Below, piece after piece: positions 39,210-46,844 of a DNA stretch of 49,284 nt. The DNA comes from a virus, in the IMG/VR virus record IMGVR_UViG_3300032304_000090, positions 1-49,284 of that record, one strand, 5' to 3'. A model generated the notes under the pieces. That model saw nothing but the letters and a program-made list of their open reading frames with translations. It was not told where the DNA came from and did not search any database. A program made the translations under genes and the position numbers. Positions within the stretch are counted from its first letter, which is position 1, and each line of letters opens with the position of its first letter.

Positions 39210-40763
39210 TCACCTATTAGTCTGTTGTTGAATTAAATCAAGAAGCAGTCCCTGCAATTTCTGCTTGTTCTTCAATCGCTCGTACATCTTGTACTCAAGG
39301 TCTGTCGCCTCGATGTGAATGACGTTCGATACATGCTTCTTGCCGATACGCTCAATGCGCCCGTTTGCCTGAACATATTGTTCGTTGCTAGTTATCGGGC
39401 CATACCAGACAATGGTGGATGCACTTGTTAGCGTTAAGCCGTGCGCCATTGTTGCGGGGTGAGCAATTAACACACGTGGATTTTTCTCATGCTGAAAGTC
39501 ATGGAAAATTTGGTTGCGCTTTGATGCAGATACCTCACCATTCACAACCGCTACTGTCCAATGCTTGCTAAGTTCTTTCTCCAACATATGCAAAGTACCC
39601 GTCAGTGGTACGAATACAATTACCTTTTCTCCTGCTTCTTCAATTACCTCCTTTACTAAGTTAACACGTGGGGTACAGTCCAACTCAATGTTCTGTCCAT
39701 CGTCACCATAGGCTACACCACAGGCTATCTGAACTAACTTCTGAATTTTGACTGCTTCATTAACTGCCGTGATAGTTCCATCGGTAGTCATCTCGGTTAC
39801 GAAATGCCGTAGCATTTGCGAATAATGTTTCTTCTGTTCGGGTGTCAACTCTACCTGTCTTGTCTGTACAACTGTATCAGGCAAGTCAAAGCACTCATCA
39901 CGGGTATACCTTACCGCAGGTTGTAGGATGTGCTTCACTATATCTACTGACTCAGGGCGAGGTACAAACTTCCATTGCCCAATCTTCATCATGACCTGTT
40001 CACGGAAAGCCGTATATGTTTTTGTACAGTATGGACTGTTAACTAATTTAGCCAGTGCCCATGCATCTGTTGGGTCGTTGGGTGTAGGTGTCCCAGTCAT
40101 CAACCACAAACGTGTTGCTGAATTAGCTTCCAACCATTTACGGAATACCTTAAACCTTTGTGTCGATGGGTTACGTAGCACCGCCGCCTCATCAATGATT
40201 ACCAAATCAAACATACCTAATGCTTGTTCAGAGATGATGTTAAAGCCATCATGGTTAATGATGTAGAAGTCAACCTCTTTCCTAAGAAGTTGTTTGCGTT
40301 TGTCTGCCGTACCATGAAGCACAGTAAATTTACGATGAGGGAATCCTGTAAAGATTGCATCGCCCCATACCCGTTCCAATGTGGATAGTGGAGACATGAT
40401 GAGCACCTTCTTGACCTGCTTAGTCTTAATCAAATAGTCCGCCGCCCATAGTGCAGATTGGGTTTTACCAGTGCCGATTTCATTCAACACTAACCCGCGT
40501 TGATTAAGCGTCAAGAACGCTGATGTTTGTTTCTGATGTTCGTATGGGGTGTACTGTCCACACCAATCGTAGTAATGTAGGATGGGTGAGGGCGCATCAA
40601 TACCCAAGTTGCGTAGCACACGTACTTCATCAAGGCTATGTGGAGTAAGGACAAGCGGGATACCCCGAACCATCACAGTCTTTGCAGTCGGAATACTGTC
40701 AAGTACCCGATTGGGATTGTTTAATTTAAGTGCAAGGGTCTTAGCCCTTTCAACTACTAGCAT
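39210..40763 (-). CDS. SNF2-type DNA helicase
   Basis: This 517-residue protein is a superfamily 2 helicase/translocase. It has a Q-like region (YTPYEHQKQTSAFLTLNQRG), a Walker A box (LVLNEIGTGKT) near residue 95, motif II DEAA in LVIIDEAAVLRNP, motif III LWLMTGTPTPNDP, and C-terminal motifs V-VI (HPATMAHGLTLTSASTIVWY, VQANGRIERIGKKH). The spacing and TGTP signature match SNF2-like proteins of phages. I chose the ATG at 40763; the alternative TTG at 40778 overlaps the upstream stop. It is coupled to a VRR-NUC nuclease gene, a common phage pairing in repair, recombination or host DNA processing. Confidence 0.92.
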   Translation of the reverse strand: MLVVERAKTLALKLNNPNRVLDSIPTAKTVMVRGIPLVLTPHSLDEVRVLRNLGIDAPSPILHYYDWCGQYTPYEHQKQTSAFLTLNQRGLVLNEIGTGKTQSALWAADYLIKTKQVKKVLIMSPLSTLERVWGDAIFTGFPHRKFTVLHGTADKRKQLLRKEVDFYIINHDGFNIISEQALGMFDLVIIDEAAVLRNPSTQRFKVFRKWLEANSATRLWLMTGTPTPNDPTDAWALAKLVNSPYCTKTYTAFREQVMMKIGQWKFVPRPESVDIVKHILQPAVRYTRDECFDLPDTVVQTRQVELTPEQKKHYSQMLRHFVTEMTTDGTITAVNEAVKIQKLVQIACGVAYGDDGQNIELDCTPRVNLVKEVIEEAGEKVIVFVPLTGTLHMLEKELSKHWTVAVVNGEVSASKRNQIFHDFQHEKNPRVLIAHPATMAHGLTLTSASTIVWYGPITSNEQYVQANGRIERIGKKHVSNVIHIEATDLEYKMYERLKNKQKLQGLLLDLIQQQTNR

Positions 40764-40767
40764 GTTG

Positions 40768-41076
40768 TCACCTGTCAAGTTTCTCTTGTATAACTACACT
40801 CAGTTGGTCAGTGGTTTCTTGGTCAAAAACAACCATCCACCAACCACCTGCCTTCTGTATCTTTGCACCGCACTGCATCTGCAAGGCAGTAGGCTTCTTT
40901 GTCCTATCTGCTTTAACCTCAATGCCAAGGAACTGCCCCCTGACTATGGCTATGATGTCGGGTATTCCTGCCATCCCAAAGCCGTTGTTTGCAGGGAAGA
41001 AATACCAAATACCTTTTGCCTTTAACACCTCGACAACCTTACGTTTTACCTTACCTTCGGGTGTCATAGCACTCAT
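40768..41076 (-). CDS. VRR-NUC domain nuclease
   Basis: This 102-residue protein is a single VRR-NUC nuclease domain of the PD-(D/E)XK superfamily. The catalytic pattern is complete: PD at 39-40 (AGIPDIIAI), EVK at 53-55 (FLGIEVKADRTKK) and Q66 in TALQMQCG. Stand-alone phage VRR-NUC proteins are structure-selective or Holliday-junction-like nucleases. It ends four bases before the helicase start, so the two are likely produced together. Confidence 0.92.
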   Translation of the reverse strand: MSAMTPEGKVKRKVVEVLKAKGIWYFFPANNGFGMAGIPDIIAIVRGQFLGIEVKADRTKKPTALQMQCGAKIQKAGGWWMVVFDQETTDQLSVVIQEKLDR

Positions 41077-41118
41077 CTTACGCCCCTTTACACACTTGTC
41101 AAGTTTTATTTTATTAGG

Positions 41119-41778
41119 TTAAACCCTAGCACTGTCACAGTCATGACGAGCAGGGCAAAACCTGCACAATCCTGATGGTCTAGCAGGCCAGTTGTCGTGC
41201 TCTAAACTTGTATGAATACGTTGTATACGCTTCATAATGTCTGCCCATAGCGTGTTGGTTTCCCCTCTGTGGTAGGTCTCTGTGTCCATCTCCATTGTCT
41301 TGAGCCATACCAAAGAAGTGCGTACTGATTGCACGTCAGGGAAGTGCTTGAACACTTGCGCAGCGAACAGTTGCATTTGGAATTGGTCAGCATTTCGCTT
41401 GCCTGTTTTCCAATCCATCACGTTCGCAATGTTTTTATTGATTACAAGAATGTCAAGTTTAGAACGTAGCCATGCGTCAGCATCCCACCAACCTGTTGGT
41501 GTAAGGTTGTCGTTAAGGACTAGCTCTTTCTCGATGTGTAGTTCACCCCCCTTTGAGATACGCTCGACCGATGCACACAGGGGTTCATAGTGAGCAATCT
41601 CTTGGGGCAGTAGGGAAGCAGACTTAAGCCTATGCTCAAGGTATTCATGGATGCGTTCGCCATACTTACTAGCCTCACCACCTGCATCAACAACATCTTT
41701 AACAATGCGTTGCCGAAAGTAGCGATACGGGCAGTTCTCGTATAGCTTAATTGCCGAATAGGAATGGCTTAAGTGCAT
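41119..41778 (-). CDS. Cas4/RecB-like PD-(D/E)XK exonuclease with Fe-S cysteines
   Basis: This 219-residue protein resembles Cas4/RecB-type exonucleases. It shows C16 in YENCPYRY, H44 in GERIHEYLE, D109 in RSKLDIL and the DWKTGK box with D122 and K124. A C-terminal cluster, C205, C208 and C214 in GLCRFCPARHDC, completes four cysteines that could hold a 4Fe-4S cluster. It probably processes DNA ends in recombination or replication. There is no CRISPR array or other cas gene, so it is not part of a CRISPR system here. TATAAT lies two bases upstream of its start. Confidence 0.85.
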   Translation of the reverse strand: MHLSHSYSAIKLYENCPYRYFRQRIVKDVVDAGGEASKYGERIHEYLEHRLKSASLLPQEIAHYEPLCASVERISKGGELHIEKELVLNDNLTPTGWWDADAWLRSKLDILVINKNIANVMDWKTGKRNADQFQMQLFAAQVFKHFPDVQSVRTSLVWLKTMEMDTETYHRGETNTLWADIMKRIQRIHTSLEHDNWPARPSGLCRFCPARHDCDSARV

Positions 41779-41838
41779 AAATTATAGCCCCTCGGGGTGT
41801 CCTTGGGGTTCTCTGTTTGTTGGAAAGTACAGTGTACC

Positions 41839-42072
41839 TCACTCATGCATACGGCGCAAGATGTCGTACTTTAATATTTCCAACTGGGCAATTACCTCAG
41901 TTACGTTGTCTATCTTGGTGGAGTAGCGCATGTATTTGTCATCTGCCTTAAGCATGATAAGAACATCAGTCGCACCCCCCTCCTCGACACGTGCCATTGC
42001 CGACTCCAACATGGCAACAACTTCCTGCTTGCGGGTATTTCCTACTATTTCAGTCAAGTTTGTGATGCTCAT
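41839..42072 (-). CDS. Small unknown protein downstream of polymerase
   Basis: This 77-residue protein begins at an ATG overlapping the polymerase stop by one base (TAATG), with GGAGA upstream. It is helical (NTRKQEVVAMLESAMARVEE; VTEVIAQLEILKYDILRRMH) with a short beta pair (ATDVLIMLKADDKYMRYST). I recognise no family; position suggests a replication accessory. Confidence 0.65.
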   Translation of the reverse strand: MSITNLTEIVGNTRKQEVVAMLESAMARVEEGGATDVLIMLKADDKYMRYSTKIDNVTEVIAQLEILKYDILRRMHE

Positions 42073-43949
42073 TATGTATCTCCATAGTTAGTTGCGTAGC
42101 CTGCTTCGCAAGCCACAGGTAAATCGGTACACCAGCTAGGTGCAGTGGACATAATCCTGACAAGATGTTGCTCTGCCTCTGATGCCCTGTCCTCCGGGGC
42201 CGTGATGATAATCTCATCATGTACTTGGAAAGCCACGTGGTAGTGTTGCCCAATGGCAGTCATCTGTTCTGATACAACAATCCTAGCCATCGCTTGAATG
42301 AGGTTCTCTGTGACCTTACCCCCATAGATTTTTGTCCATGAGATTTCGTCTACCTGTCCAGTTATGACTCGTTCTTTGATTGCCTTACGATATGTTCGTG
42401 CATCACTGATGTATTCATAGTTCGTTCCGTTGGCACGGAGTGCGGGATAGCGGATGTACAAGCTGTTGGGTAGCCTAATGCCTTGCTCGTCATACTCCAA
42501 CATCTTTGCAATAGAGCCTGTCTGTCTTGCTACGATGCCACCCAGTGCGCTTCCACACTTCTGCCATAGAGAAACAATCTTGTGATTCTTCTGTCTATAT
42601 AGACGCACAATCCTGTCAGCTTGGTCTAGGCTAATCTTCACACTAATATCACCTTGCCCAATCTCTAGGGTACGTCTGAACTTCTCAGCCCCCATGCCAT
42701 AGCCAAGTCCCAAGATACAAGTCTTACCAACAAATCGTTCTACCTTGTCATCCTTGGTGATGGCTCGCCCATAAACTTCTGATGCGAACTCACTATATAC
42801 ATCACGACCTTGTGCAAACGCACTAACTAAATCGTGTTGCTCTGCTACCCACGCTACCATGCGGGCCTCAATCTGTGATGAATCACATGCCACAAGAACT
42901 TGTCCTTTGGGTGCTTTCAATGCCCGTCGGATTGTGTTGTTCCCACGAGCAGGTAAGTTCTGCAAGTTCAGCTTGTCACCACCCGAGAACCTGCCTGTGT
43001 GCGCACCATAATAGTTGAGCATGATTGGCAGGCGACCTCGCTCGGACACTCCAATCAAATTTTCGGTGCGAGTTTCTTCTAGTGTGGACTTCACGCCGAG
43101 CCTCGCAGCGACCGCAACCTGAACCTTCTCATTAGGATGCTCGAGAAGTTCGATGAACTCTTTGTCGGTCTTTCCGAACGCAAGCGTTTCCTTGCCTGTG
43201 CGAGGGCTTATCTTTTTTGGTGGCTCGACCCCGAGGTTGGTGAGATACTTCGCAAAGATTTGATTACTCATCAACGTCTTGGTGATTGCTTCGTCACTGA
43301 TACCAGTGAGTCCCATGTCAGTGATAAGGTCACGCTTTTTTGCTTTGACTTCCTCAAGATGTTGCTCTAAGAGTTCCCTGTCAAGTTCAATCGTAGGCTC
43401 GGTGTACATGCGTAGTGTTTGGTCAATGACCATCAACTCACTGGTAGGAAATCCTTTGCATAACTTCTTGAACAACTGATAGGTTAAGTCCACATCGTTT
43501 TTGCAGTACTCCCCATATCGTGCAAGTTCTTCGGGTGTGAAGTCTGCTTTGCGTTTACCTAGTGCAAGGATAACTTCTTCACCTTTAGCCCCCAACTTAT
43601 AGTAAGTAGCCAATGCTTTGAGCGAACCCCCCACAGTCATCTGATGGGTTGGTCTTGCCATAGATAAAGTATCAAGCCACAACTTCGGCTTGATTCCATA
43701 ATGCCACGATAAGATTGCACCATCAAAGGCGGTGTTATGACAAAGGATTGCCTTGTCTGAATAGTCAAGCGACTTCAGGAACTTGGCAGGGTCACTGCCT
43801 GAGTACCAGTCCGTAGGGTAATTGTTAACCTTGATGCCTACCCCGATGACCTCAAACAAATCGCTACGAACATACTGTTCGGTGGTCATCTTCGATAGAC
43901 TAAAGTCTTTGTCATAGTACGTTTCAAAGTCTATGGTCACGATGTCCAT
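42072..43949 (-). CDS. DNA polymerase, family A with 3'-5' exonuclease
   Basis: This 625-residue protein replicates the phage genome. The N-terminal DnaQ-like proofreading domain has DFETYYD, LCHNTAFDGAIL and YGEYCKNDVDLT (exo motifs I, II, III). The polymerase domain shows motif A CDSSQIEARMVAW, motif B around KTCILGLGYGMGAEKF, and motif C QVHDEIII. It has no 5' nuclease domain. I chose the ATG at 43949, preceded by GAGAG; the ATG at 43973 lies inside the upstream gene. Length and layout fit T7-like family A polymerases. Confidence 0.95.
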   Translation of the reverse strand: MDIVTIDFETYYDKDFSLSKMTTEQYVRSDLFEVIGVGIKVNNYPTDWYSGSDPAKFLKSLDYSDKAILCHNTAFDGAILSWHYGIKPKLWLDTLSMARPTHQMTVGGSLKALATYYKLGAKGEEVILALGKRKADFTPEELARYGEYCKNDVDLTYQLFKKLCKGFPTSELMVIDQTLRMYTEPTIELDRELLEQHLEEVKAKKRDLITDMGLTGISDEAITKTLMSNQIFAKYLTNLGVEPPKKISPRTGKETLAFGKTDKEFIELLEHPNEKVQVAVAARLGVKSTLEETRTENLIGVSERGRLPIMLNYYGAHTGRFSGGDKLNLQNLPARGNNTIRRALKAPKGQVLVACDSSQIEARMVAWVAEQHDLVSAFAQGRDVYSEFASEVYGRAITKDDKVERFVGKTCILGLGYGMGAEKFRRTLEIGQGDISVKISLDQADRIVRLYRQKNHKIVSLWQKCGSALGGIVARQTGSIAKMLEYDEQGIRLPNSLYIRYPALRANGTNYEYISDARTYRKAIKERVITGQVDEISWTKIYGGKVTENLIQAMARIVVSEQMTAIGQHYHVAFQVHDEIIITAPEDRASEAEQHLVRIMSTAPSWCTDLPVACEAGYATNYGDT

Positions 43950-44130
43950 TGGTTCTCTCAATCTCCTGTGCAATCCACAGGTTTAGTAGCCGAGTTTGAA
44001 ATAAAAGTTCCTGTGACTTAGCACGAGCATCGGCATACTCGTGTGATAACAAGCACTGGTGGATTTCTTTATTAAGTCTGTCCATACACAACATGATTGT
44101 TGAGTAATCAAAGAACTCATAGTTATTCAC
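43924..44130 (-). CDS. Small helical unknown protein
   Basis: This 68-residue protein most likely starts at GTG 44130, which overlaps the membrane peptide stop by eight bases (GTGAATAA), the same arrangement as at the preceding junction. ATG codons at 44094 and 44085 are alternatives. It is helical and charged (RLNKEIHQCLLSHEYADARA) and overlaps the polymerase start by 26 bases. No family is recognised. Confidence 0.5.
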   Translation of the reverse strand: MNNYEFFDYSTIMLCMDRLNKEIHQCLLSHEYADARAKSQELLFQTRLLNLWIAQEIERTNGHRDHRL

Positions 44131-44236
44131 GGTCTTGCACCCATATGAAAGTGAGGGCAACGACTATACCCAATGCAGTAAAGCATCCGAGTAAGAACAT
44201 TGCCCATTTGAATACCTCCCAGATAACCTCAGTCAT
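44123..44236 (-). CDS. 37-residue single-pass membrane peptide
   Basis: ATG 44236 overlaps the upstream DUF3310 stop (ATGACTGA). The peptide begins MTEVIWEVFKW and then has one clear transmembrane helix (AMFLLGCFTALGIVVALTFIW) and a polar end (VQDRE). An upstream TTG or GTG would give a longer frame, but the overlap supports this start. Function is unknown. Confidence 0.6.
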   Translation of the reverse strand: MTEVIWEVFKWAMFLLGCFTALGIVVALTFIWVQDRE

Positions 44237-44621
44237 CTTCACGCACCTCAACAAGTTTATCGATGTAGTGCCGTGCTTTCTTGATGTCAGCAATGCCCCC
44301 TTTGACATCACACCTTGCAAGATATTTGATAGCGTTACCACGTAGGAATCCTGCGAACTGCTCAGGTGTCATCCATGCTTCCATTGCTATCCAAGGTTGT
44401 ACCCCCATGTCTTTGTAGTGTGTCCCACCAACTTGTTGTTGGTCGACATTGCCACCTACTACTGGGTGTGCTTTGTCTAGCATAGAACCACTAAGCACAC
44501 GCTTGCGTATCGCATAAATAAGGGGTAGTGCACACTTGAACTTCGTGGCAACTTCTTTGGGTATGGCACTTGGGTTTGCCAAGAGATACTCTGCGACCTT
44601 CGTTGATTTAGATTTTTTCAT
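44229..44621 (-). CDS. HTH plus DUF3310 (SaV-like) protein
   Basis: This 130-residue protein joins an N-terminal helical HTH-like part (residues 7-40, KVAEYLLANPSAIPKEVATK, LIYAIRKRV) to a DUF3310 domain. The latter has the signature GGTHYKDMGVQPW (residues 65-77), AGFLRGNAIKYLARCDVKGG and KKARHYIDKLVEV. DUF3310 is common in phages and sometimes called a nucleotide kinase-like protein; its activity is not established. The HTH-like part suggests DNA binding. Confidence 0.88.
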   Translation of the reverse strand: MKKSKSTKVAEYLLANPSAIPKEVATKFKCALPLIYAIRKRVLSGSMLDKAHPVVGGNVDQQQVGGTHYKDMGVQPWIAMEAWMTPEQFAGFLRGNAIKYLARCDVKGGIADIKKARHYIDKLVEVREDD

Positions 44622-44821
44622 TTGTCTTTTCCTACTGAGTTAAGCCATGCACATTCTTCTTCCAACACCTTGACCCGTGCACGTAATAGGTCAATGTACT
44701 TCTGTTGTTCAGCCCATGAGGCATCCCATACTTCCTTACTCCATCCACCATCATCTTCAAAAGCTACGCTACCGATAAAGTTTGCGTAAGTACCATCACG
44801 TTTAAAGTTATCGACCATCAT
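44618..44821 (-). CDS. Small acidic unknown protein
   Basis: This 67-residue protein is coupled to both neighbours by ATGA overlaps. It has GTYANFIGSVAFEDDGGWSK and a helical C-terminal half (EQQKYIDLLRARVKVLEEEC). The overlaps support a real gene. No function is recognised. Confidence 0.6.
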   Translation of the reverse strand: MMVDNFKRDGTYANFIGSVAFEDDGGWSKEVWDASWAEQQKYIDLLRARVKVLEEECAWLNSVGKDK

Positions 44822-45180
44822 CTATCTCCTTTAGGTATATCTAAACCAAGGTCAGAAAAATCATCGTAGTATTTATCCTCATCTACATCTTCAAACATTG
44901 ACTTAGTTGGGGTATGTTCAACAACAACTTGTTTCTCTGTCTTTGGCTTAGTCTTTTTAGGCACACCATAGAAAGCAGACATAAGCGTATCGGTTGCCTT
45001 CTCTACGTTTATCTTCTTAGCTTTCTTTGGTGCTTTGCGTAAAGGGGTACTCTCCCATCTTTCAAGAGTAGCACCCCTAACACCACACTTACATGACCAT
45101 TGCCTGCGAGTCTGTACTGTGGCTTCGTTCCATCGTGTGTCTAGGCACTTCATTCTTGTCTTGCACTGTGGGCACTTCAT
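44818..45180 (-). CDS. Zinc ribbon protein
   Basis: This 120-residue protein begins at ATG 45180 (a TTG at 45192 lies in its ribosome binding region) with the zinc ribbon MKCPQCKTRMKCLDTRW then RQWSCKCGVRGATLERW. The C-x2-C...C-x-C layout resembles NrdR-like or transcription-factor-type ribbons. A Lys/Pro-rich middle and an acidic end (DVDEDKYYDDFSDLGLD) follow. The start lies 92 bases inside the upstream gene in another frame, much longer than other overlaps here. It may bind DNA or RNA. Confidence 0.7.
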   Translation of the reverse strand: MKCPQCKTRMKCLDTRWNEATVQTRRQWSCKCGVRGATLERWESTPLRKAPKKAKKINVEKATDTLMSAFYGVPKKTKPKTEKQVVVEHTPTKSMFEDVDEDKYYDDFSDLGLDIPKGDR

Positions 45181-45988
45181 TGAACACTCCAAATCGTCTG
45201 CGTAAATCTATACTGTAAGTAGTACATACTTTGTCTACTTCCTCAATAACTTCTTCTACTGATACTGTTGAGGAATAGTACCCCGTACTAACGGATTTAA
45301 TAAATCCTTTTAGTAGTTCCATTGAGCACTCACTATCTCGGATGGAAGTATAGAGTACTTCTTGCCATGTATCAGAACCCCAGTCAGGCATCTCCCATTG
45401 GTGACGATTGATACCTACACGTTCTGCTTCTACTTTTTTAATGAGTGATTCAAGTACACCCATCCTTGCTCGTACTTTAATCGCCATTTTGAATTTACGC
45501 AATGAGCGTAACCACATTAGTTTGTTTTCTTTTATCACATCAGTACTGTTGAGAGGTGGCTTTGCATTAGTAGGTTCATAAGTGTTAAGGTCAAACTGTA
45601 AGCCATCAAACACATCATAAGCAGGCGCAGTTTTAAAGTAGTCCCATCTATAACCATCAGGATTATCTTCACAATACTCTCTGAATCCAGTAGTACATGT
45701 TACTGTGTATCTACCAGTAGCTACACGTGTCCATAGGAATGGAATAGCACGTTGGAGTGCTTGACTTAGAGTGATGCTACAACGTCTTGCTTCTTGTGAG
45801 GTTAACTTAAACGTAAACTTGTTGTCAGGTGTGAATACACCGACTACTGCTGTATCGAATCGTAGTTCATAGGTATCACCTACCTTATACATACGTGCCC
45901 ATGACATAACGGGTCTACCTGCATCAGGGTTACGTGCCCTTGTAAACCACTCAGCAACTTCTTTATATGAAAGTTTATCTGTACGCAT
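45089..45988 (-). CDS. Unknown 299-residue protein
   Basis: I do not recognise this protein. The N-terminal part has a mixed alpha/beta pattern (LSYKEVAEWFTRARNPDAGR; YELRFDTAVVGVFTPDNKFT; ITLSQALQRAIPFLWTRVAT). The middle is helical with basic residues (ENKLMWLRSLRKFKMAIKVR), followed by the dry C-terminal end NEVPRHTMERSHSTDSQA. Start ATG 45988 has AAGGAA upstream. Its last 92 bases overlap the zinc ribbon gene. Confidence 0.65.
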   Translation of the reverse strand: MRTDKLSYKEVAEWFTRARNPDAGRPVMSWARMYKVGDTYELRFDTAVVGVFTPDNKFTFKLTSQEARRCSITLSQALQRAIPFLWTRVATGRYTVTCTTGFREYCEDNPDGYRWDYFKTAPAYDVFDGLQFDLNTYEPTNAKPPLNSTDVIKENKLMWLRSLRKFKMAIKVRARMGVLESLIKKVEAERVGINRHQWEMPDWGSDTWQEVLYTSIRDSECSMELLKGFIKSVSTGYYSSTVSVEEVIEEVDKVCTTYSIDLRRRFGVFNEVPTVQDKNEVPRHTMERSHSTDSQAMVM

Positions 45989-45997
45989 ATCTATTCC

Positions 45998-46633
45998 TTA
46001 TCGTGTTAGTTTGTGTGCTACTACTGTGGCAGTTAAAGAACCCAAGTCAACATCCACTTGCGTGTCGTTCTTGGTACGTTCTACTACCTTGCGGTGGCGT
46101 TCCTTATACTCCTCGGGAATCAAGTCCCATAAGGGTTGCCACATCTTTAGGGCAGGGGCTAGTGTTGCATGAGCATTGATAATCTTCTTGACTTGTTCCA
46201 CAAAAAGAACTCTGCGTTCAGTCACTACATGTACTCGCTCTTTGTATGCGATAGCTTCTGCTTTGATGTCCTCAAACATAGAAATATCTTTGAGTGTGAG
46301 TTCCGTATTAGAGTAATAGCCTGTGTTCTGTACTGGAAAGTCATCAGTCTTAGGTATGCTATACGGATAGGGGCGCTTGTTAGTTAAAGGACATGTTAGG
46401 TTTAAGCCAACATCACCAATTTTAGCAATAGTTATTTTTTCTACCTCATTAAAAAAGCAAGAAGGTAATGAGTTCATTGATGGAATATACGATGCAAACA
46501 TGCGGTTGTATATTCTGTCTGCCCAGTCTTTAGGATAAGATTGTATTGCTTCATCCATCTGCTTATCAAAAATCTTCATTGCATTTTTAACAATCTCCTC
46601 TTGTAATTCTTTACTAAATCTTACTGTTGCCAT
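45998..46633 (-). CDS. Unknown protein, possibly Nmad5-like
   Basis: This 211-residue protein starts after a good GGAGG site. It has a charged N-terminal helix (RFSKELQEEIVKNAMKIFDK), several polar/aromatic segments and a helical C-terminal half (AYKERVHVVTERRVLFVEQV; NAHATLAPALKMWQPLWDLI). The style resembles the phage-specific domain called Nmad5 (nucleotide-modification associated), but I cannot verify this by eye. Nothing nearby is a clear base-modifying enzyme except the GNAT at 285. Confidence 0.55.
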   Translation of the reverse strand: MATVRFSKELQEEIVKNAMKIFDKQMDEAIQSYPKDWADRIYNRMFASYIPSMNSLPSCFFNEVEKITIAKIGDVGLNLTCPLTNKRPYPYSIPKTDDFPVQNTGYYSNTELTLKDISMFEDIKAEAIAYKERVHVVTERRVLFVEQVKKIINAHATLAPALKMWQPLWDLIPEEYKERHRKVVERTKNDTQVDVDLGSLTATVVAHKLTR

Positions 46634-46634
46634 G

Positions 46635-46844
46635 TTACTCCTCCTTCTTACTTAGGTTATATACTGTTATCTGTGCTTGCTCTAACACCTCGTCAATGTT
46701 AAGCATCTCTTGTGTCGCAGGGTCATCAGGATATAACTCTTTGACAAGATACGATAAGTTGTTGATTGTTTGTATTGCTTGGTCTGCTACGTTCATACGT
46801 ATCTCCTGCTTTAGTTGTTTATAAAACGGACTCTCTATCGTCAT
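46635..46844 (-). CDS. Small helical unknown protein
   Basis: This 69-residue protein overlaps the stop of the vWA gene by four bases (ATGA). It is helical and acidic (FYKQLKQEIRMNVADQAIQT; LNIDEVLEQAQITVYNLSKK). No family is recognised. It may work with the adjacent MoxR/vWA module. Confidence 0.65.
   Translation of the reverse strand: MTIESPFYKQLKQEIRMNVADQAIQTINNLSYLVKELYPDDPATQEMLNIDEVLEQAQITVYNLSKKEE

Noticed and set aside
41097-41102. TTGACA on the minus strand upstream of the VRR-NUC gene
   Set aside because: A perfect -35 hexamer, but 16-18 bases downstream there is only AAGATG-like sequence, so no credible -10.
41119-41778. Cas4-like gene as evidence of a CRISPR system
   Set aside because: No repeat-spacer array and no other cas gene is present. 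Stand-alone Cas4/RecB-like nucleases are common in phage replication operons.
41781-41786. TATAAT on the minus strand two bases before the Cas4/RecB-like start
   Set aside because: Initiation would fall within or after the ATG, and no -35 box lies at a suitable distance. It is probably chance in an AT-rich start region.
41786-41812. Inverted CCCC/GGGG repeats between two minus-strand genes as a terminator
   Set aside because: The stem has only four pairs with competing pairings and no T tract follows on either strand.
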